Shown one piece after another: positions 61,100-64,000 of a DNA stretch of 64,000 bases; position 1 is the first letter of the stretch, and the number at the start of each line of letters is the position of its first letter. The notes beneath the pieces are model-generated. The model had not been told where the DNA came from and did no database searches. It was given only the letters and a program-made list of their open reading frames with translations. The position numbers and the translations under genes were made by a program. The DNA comes from Flavobacterium resistens. Lineage in GTDB: Bacteria; Bacteroidota; Bacteroidia; Flavobacteriales; Flavobacteriaceae. The DNA is taken from positions 1-64,000 of the forward strand of contig NZ_FXTA01000004.1 in NCBI RefSeq assembly GCF_900182645.1, in the 5' to 3' direction.

Positions 61100-64000
61100 G
61101 GTCAGAAGTATTTGATTCCACATTATTTCCTTCGGTCACGATTGTCGCATCTTTCTTTTTTCCGATGTTTTCAATCATAACAAATAGACCAGGTACAATT
61201 AATACACCCAAAACTGTGGCGATTAACATACCGCTAAACACTGCCATTCCCATTACGATACGGGCTTGCGAACCCGCGCCAGTAGCAGTTAATAAAGGAA
61301 CTACTCCGAGAATGAATGCAAATGCTGTCATTAAAATTGGCCTGAAACGCAGTTTTGCCGCAACCATCGCCGATTCGTAAAGTGGTTTTCCTTTTTCGTA
61401 TTCTTCTTTGGCAAACTCTACAATCAGAATGGCATTTTTGGCCACTAATCCAATTAATAATACGAGTCCAATCTGGGCAAAAACGTTATTCACGTAAGCA
61501 TCGCTTCCAAATCTTGCGAGCATCAATCCTAAAAAGGCACCAAAAACGGCAAAAGGAGCTCCAAGCAATACACTGAAAGGCAGTTTCCAGCTTTCATATT
61601 GAGCGGCAAGAATTAAGAATACAAAGACCAGTGCCATTATAAAAACCGAACCTCCTCCCGGCGAATGTTTTTCCTGATAAGACAAGTTGATGTAATCGAA
61701 ACTCATATCTGCCGGCAAAGTTTGTTTGGCGACTTCTTCGAGCGCTGTCAAAGCTTGCGCACTACTATAACCGTCATTTGGACTTCCTCCAATTTCTGCC
61801 GATCGGAATAAATTTAAGCGATTGGTAAAATCGGGACCTGTAACTTTCGTTGCTGTAACAAGCGTTGATATTGGCAACATATCGCCAGCATTGTTTTTGA
61901 CGTAAATTAAATTTAGGTCTTCTGGTCGAACACGATCAGCGGCTTCACCCTGAAGATAAACTTTGTATTGACGGCCAAATCGGTTGAAGTCGTTTACATA
62001 ACTTCCTCCTAAAAAGGCTCCCAAAGCTTCGGTAACTTTAGAAACAGGAATTCCTAATTTCATGGCTTTGTCATTGTCAATATCTAATTTAATCTGTGGA
62101 GTTCCTGCATTAAAAGTAGTATAAATTCGTTTTATTTCTGGGCGTTGTTGTGCGGCAGCGATAAAAGCCTGGGTTTGTTCGGCTAAGTATTGTGGCGTAT
62201 TTCCACCTCTGTCTTGAAGCATTAAACTAAAACCGGCTGATGCACCTAAACCCTGAATTGCCGGCGGACCAAATGAAAAACAGGTTGCTGTTGTAATTTG
62301 GGTGGCAAGTTTCATGTTAAATCTGTCCACAAATTGTTTGGCTGTTTCTTCTCTGTCTTCCCAAGGTTTTAATGAGATGAAAATAAACGCATTGTTCGGC
62401 TGATAGGAGTTCGTAAGCATACTAAATCCATTGATTGTTGTATAAGATAAAATGGATTTTTCTTCTTTTAGGAAACTATCGACTTTTTTAGATATTTCAT
62501 CTGTACGTTGTAATGATGATGCAGGCGGTAATGCAATATTGACTAAAACATAGCCCTGATCTTCTTCAGGAATAAATCCTAATGGAATTTTCTTTCCTAA
62601 AAAAGCAGTTGCAACTAGAATGACTACAAGTAAAAGGATAATTCGCATTGCTTTTTTAGCAAAAAAAGTTGCTCCGCTGATATATTTTCCAGTGACTTTT
62701 TCGAAGATTCTGTTGAATCCGGCAAAAAACTTCGCTAGCCAGCCAGTTTGTTCTTCAATCGGTTTGGTTGGTTTTAATAACATCGCGCAGAGCGCGGGAC
62801 TTAATGATAACGCACTAAATGCCGAGAACGCGACCGAGACGGCAATCGTTATGGCAAATTGCTGATAAAATCGTCCGGTAATTCCCGGTGTCATCGCAAC
62901 CGGAATAAACACGGCACATAAAATTAAGGCAATCGCAATTACAGGACCCGAAACTTCTCGCATTGCCTGAACGGTAGCATCTTTCGGACTTTTGCCATGT
63001 TCGATATGATGAATTACGGCTTCCACAACCACAATTGCATCATCGACCACAATACCAATTGCGAGTACTAATCCGAGTAGTGATAATGTATTGATGGAAA
63101 ATCCTAATAATGGGAAAACAGCAATAGTTCCAATAAGAGAAACAGGAACAGTAATCAGCGGAATTAAAGTAGCGCGCCAGTTTTGAAGAAAAATGAATAC
63201 TACTAAAATTACCAATATAATAGCTTCAAAAAGTGTGTGAACAATGTCATCAACTCCGGCGGTAATGGCTAAAGTGGTATCTAAAGATTCCTGATATTCA
63301 ATATCTTTTGGAAACTTTTCAGATAGAAGTTTCATGGTGCTTTTTGCAGTTTCAGCTACATCAAGTGCGTTACTTCCAGGCATTTGATACACCGCAACAA
63401 CAGCACTTGGTGAACTGTTTCTTCGGGCGGTTGAGCTGTAATTTTCTGTTCCTAATTCAATTCGGGCAATGTCACCCATTAGAACTTGTGCTCCGTCTTC
63501 TTTGCTTCGAACTACGATGTTTCCAAATTCTTTTTCAGTAACTAATCGGTCTTGAAGTGTAACACCGTATGTGAATTCGGTATTGGCAGGAGCTGGCTCA
63601 GCGCCAAATTTTCCTCCCGGGCTAATCATGTTTTGAGCATTCAGTGCATTTTTTACATCTTCGACTGTGATGCCGAGTTTGCTCATCATATCGGCTTTAA
63701 GCCAAATTCTCATCGAATAATCACTTCCTCCAAAAAGTGTAACTTCTCCAACTCCTTTGATACGAGCCAATTGATCTACAATATTAATGCTCGCGTAGTT
63801 GTTTAAAAACTTCGCATCATATTTTGGATTGGTTGAGGTAACAGTAAACAACATCATCGGGAAAGACAAAGATTTCTTTACCACAACTCCCTGTTGTTTA
63901 ACACTAGAAGGCATAAAAGGAGCCGATTGGTTTTGTCTATTCTGCGTAAGCATATTGGCATTATCCAAATTGGTTCCCACATCAAAAGTTACTTCAATGG
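61092..64000 (-). CDS. RND efflux transporter, HAE1/AcrB type (N-terminus outside window)
   Basis: The frame is open to the window edge, so the first ~85-95 residues of the usual ~1,050 are missing; GTG at 63980 is not the real start. AcrB landmarks: 'QQGVVVKKS', porter domains, proton-relay Asp pair in 'AIGIVVDDAIVVVEAV', 'GFIPEEDQGYVLVNIALPP', 'DFNRFGRQYKVYLQGEAADR' and the C-terminal 'GLVAKNAILIVEFAKE'. It exports hydrophobic compounds by proton antiport. The membrane-fusion partner gene is expected beyond 64000. Confidence 0.96.
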   Translation of the reverse strand, partial: IEVTFDVGTNLDNANMLTQNRQNQSAPFMPSSVKQQGVVVKKSLSFPMMLFTVTSTNPKYDAKFLNNYASINIVDQLARIKGVGEVTLFGGSDYSMRIWLKADMMSKLGITVEDVKNALNAQNMISPGGKFGAEPAPANTEFTYGVTLQDRLVTEKEFGNIVVRSKEDGAQVLMGDIARIELGTENYSSTARRNSSPSAVVAVYQMPGSNALDVAETAKSTMKLLSEKFPKDIEYQESLDTTLAITAGVDDIVHTLFEAIILVILVVFIFLQNWRATLIPLITVPVSLIGTIAVFPLLGFSINTLSLLGLVLAIGIVVDDAIVVVEAVIHHIEHGKSPKDATVQAMREVSGPVIAIALILCAVFIPVAMTPGITGRFYQQFAITIAVSVAFSAFSALSLSPALCAMLLKPTKPIEEQTGWLAKFFAGFNRIFEKVTGKYISGATFFAKKAMRIILLLVVILVATAFLGKKIPLGFIPEEDQGYVLVNIALPPASSLQRTDEISKKVDSFLKEEKSILSYTTINGFSMLTNSYQPNNAFIFISLKPWEDREETAKQFVDRFNMKLATQITTATCFSFGPPAIQGLGASAGFSLMLQDRGGNTPQYLAEQTQAFIAAAQQRPEIKRIYTTFNAGTPQIKLDIDNDKAMKLGIPVSKVTEALGAFLGGSYVNDFNRFGRQYKVYLQGEAADRVRPEDLNLIYVKNNAGDMLPISTLVTATKVTGPDFTNRLNLFRSAEIGGSPNDGYSSAQALTALEEVAKQTLPADMSFDYINLSYQEKHSPGGGSVFIMALVFVFLILAAQYESWKLPFSVLLGAPFAVFGAFLGLMLARFGSDAYVNNVFAQIGLVLLIGLVAKNAILIVEFAKEEYEKGKPLYESAMVAAKLRFRPILMTAFAFILGVVPLLTATGAGSQARIVMGMAVFSGMLIATVLGVLIVPGLFVMIENIGKKKDATIVTEGNNVESNTSDHD

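Noticed and set aside
63978..63980. GTG as start of the RND transporter
   Set aside because: The frame continues with typical AcrB sequence (IEVTFDVGTN) to the window edge, so the start is outside.

Overview
The window looks like chromosome of a gliding Bacteroidota bacterium, most likely the genus Flavobacterium. The DNA is AT-rich. It carries an SprB-type gliding adhesin paired with a PorP/SprF-type type IX secretion partner, many short SPI/SPII-exported proteins, and the Bacteroidota promoter signature TAnnTTTG upstream of many genes. Ribosome-binding sites of the Shine-Dalgarno kind are mostly absent, so starts were chosen by signal peptides, gene overlaps and the position of the TAnnTTTG box.

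Layout. 1-7814: 3' part of a giant SprB-like adhesin gene, then sprF. 7973-11889: LytS/LytTR two-component pair, an exported intradiol dioxygenase, a pirin-like bicupin and an unknown gene. 12148-17673: pgk, a LysM lytic transglycosylase, two lipoproteins and an ElaA-like acetyltransferase. 17825-21585 (minus): rnpA, DUF4349 lipoprotein, S41 protease and a double OmpA-domain protein. 21711-24333: plsC, acyl-ACP desaturase and an HD hydrolase. 24448-29006 (minus): two very small membrane-protein genes, feoB, feoA, a SCO1-like protein and an EamA exporter. 29209-31269: M13 peptidase. 31316-41667 (minus): GyrI-like protein, cytochrome c, and a long heme cluster (hemB, hemF, hemE, hemD, hemC, hemA) interspersed with class I aldolase, DUF4421, GNAT and small unknown genes. 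41895-46963: AraC regulator, hemH, hemJ, NtrY-like kinase and enoyl-CoA hydratase. 47081-49585: unknown genes, including a duplicated membrane-protein pair. 49615-52239 (minus): DtxR/MntR-like regulator and an MntH with a fused universal-stress domain. 52314-57112: divergent Fur-family regulator facing merC-like, flavin disulfide reductase-like, TonB receptor and thioredoxin-like genes. 57131-59557: lycopene cyclase-like gene, ArsR-type regulator and bacilliredoxin. 59732-64000 (minus): TolC-like outer membrane factor and an RND pump that runs off the window.

How the genes fit together. The heme cluster covers almost the whole C5 route from glutamyl-tRNA to protoheme: HemA, B, C, D, E, F, J and H are present and only hemL is missing. 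It sits near iron and manganese genes (feoAB, mntH with its regulator, the Fur-family locus). The Fur-family locus is the most interesting system. The regulator gene and merC share an intergenic region with two copies of the operator-like sequence GCAAC-N3-RTTGC placed over the -33 and -7 promoter elements. Four of the downstream products carry a close pair of cysteines, including one in the plug of the TonB receptor. A further perfect GCAAC-N3-GTTGC site overlaps another TAnnTTTG box at about 23.5 kb.

A second theme is intergenic inverted repeats. At least eight spacers hold palindromes built from short 'words' that differ from spacer to spacer. Two of these spacers carry a GC-richer REP-like element nested inside an outer palindrome. 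A half copy of that REP-like element is read in frame inside the lycopene cyclase gene. No tRNA, rRNA, CRISPR array, transposase or phage gene was recognised.
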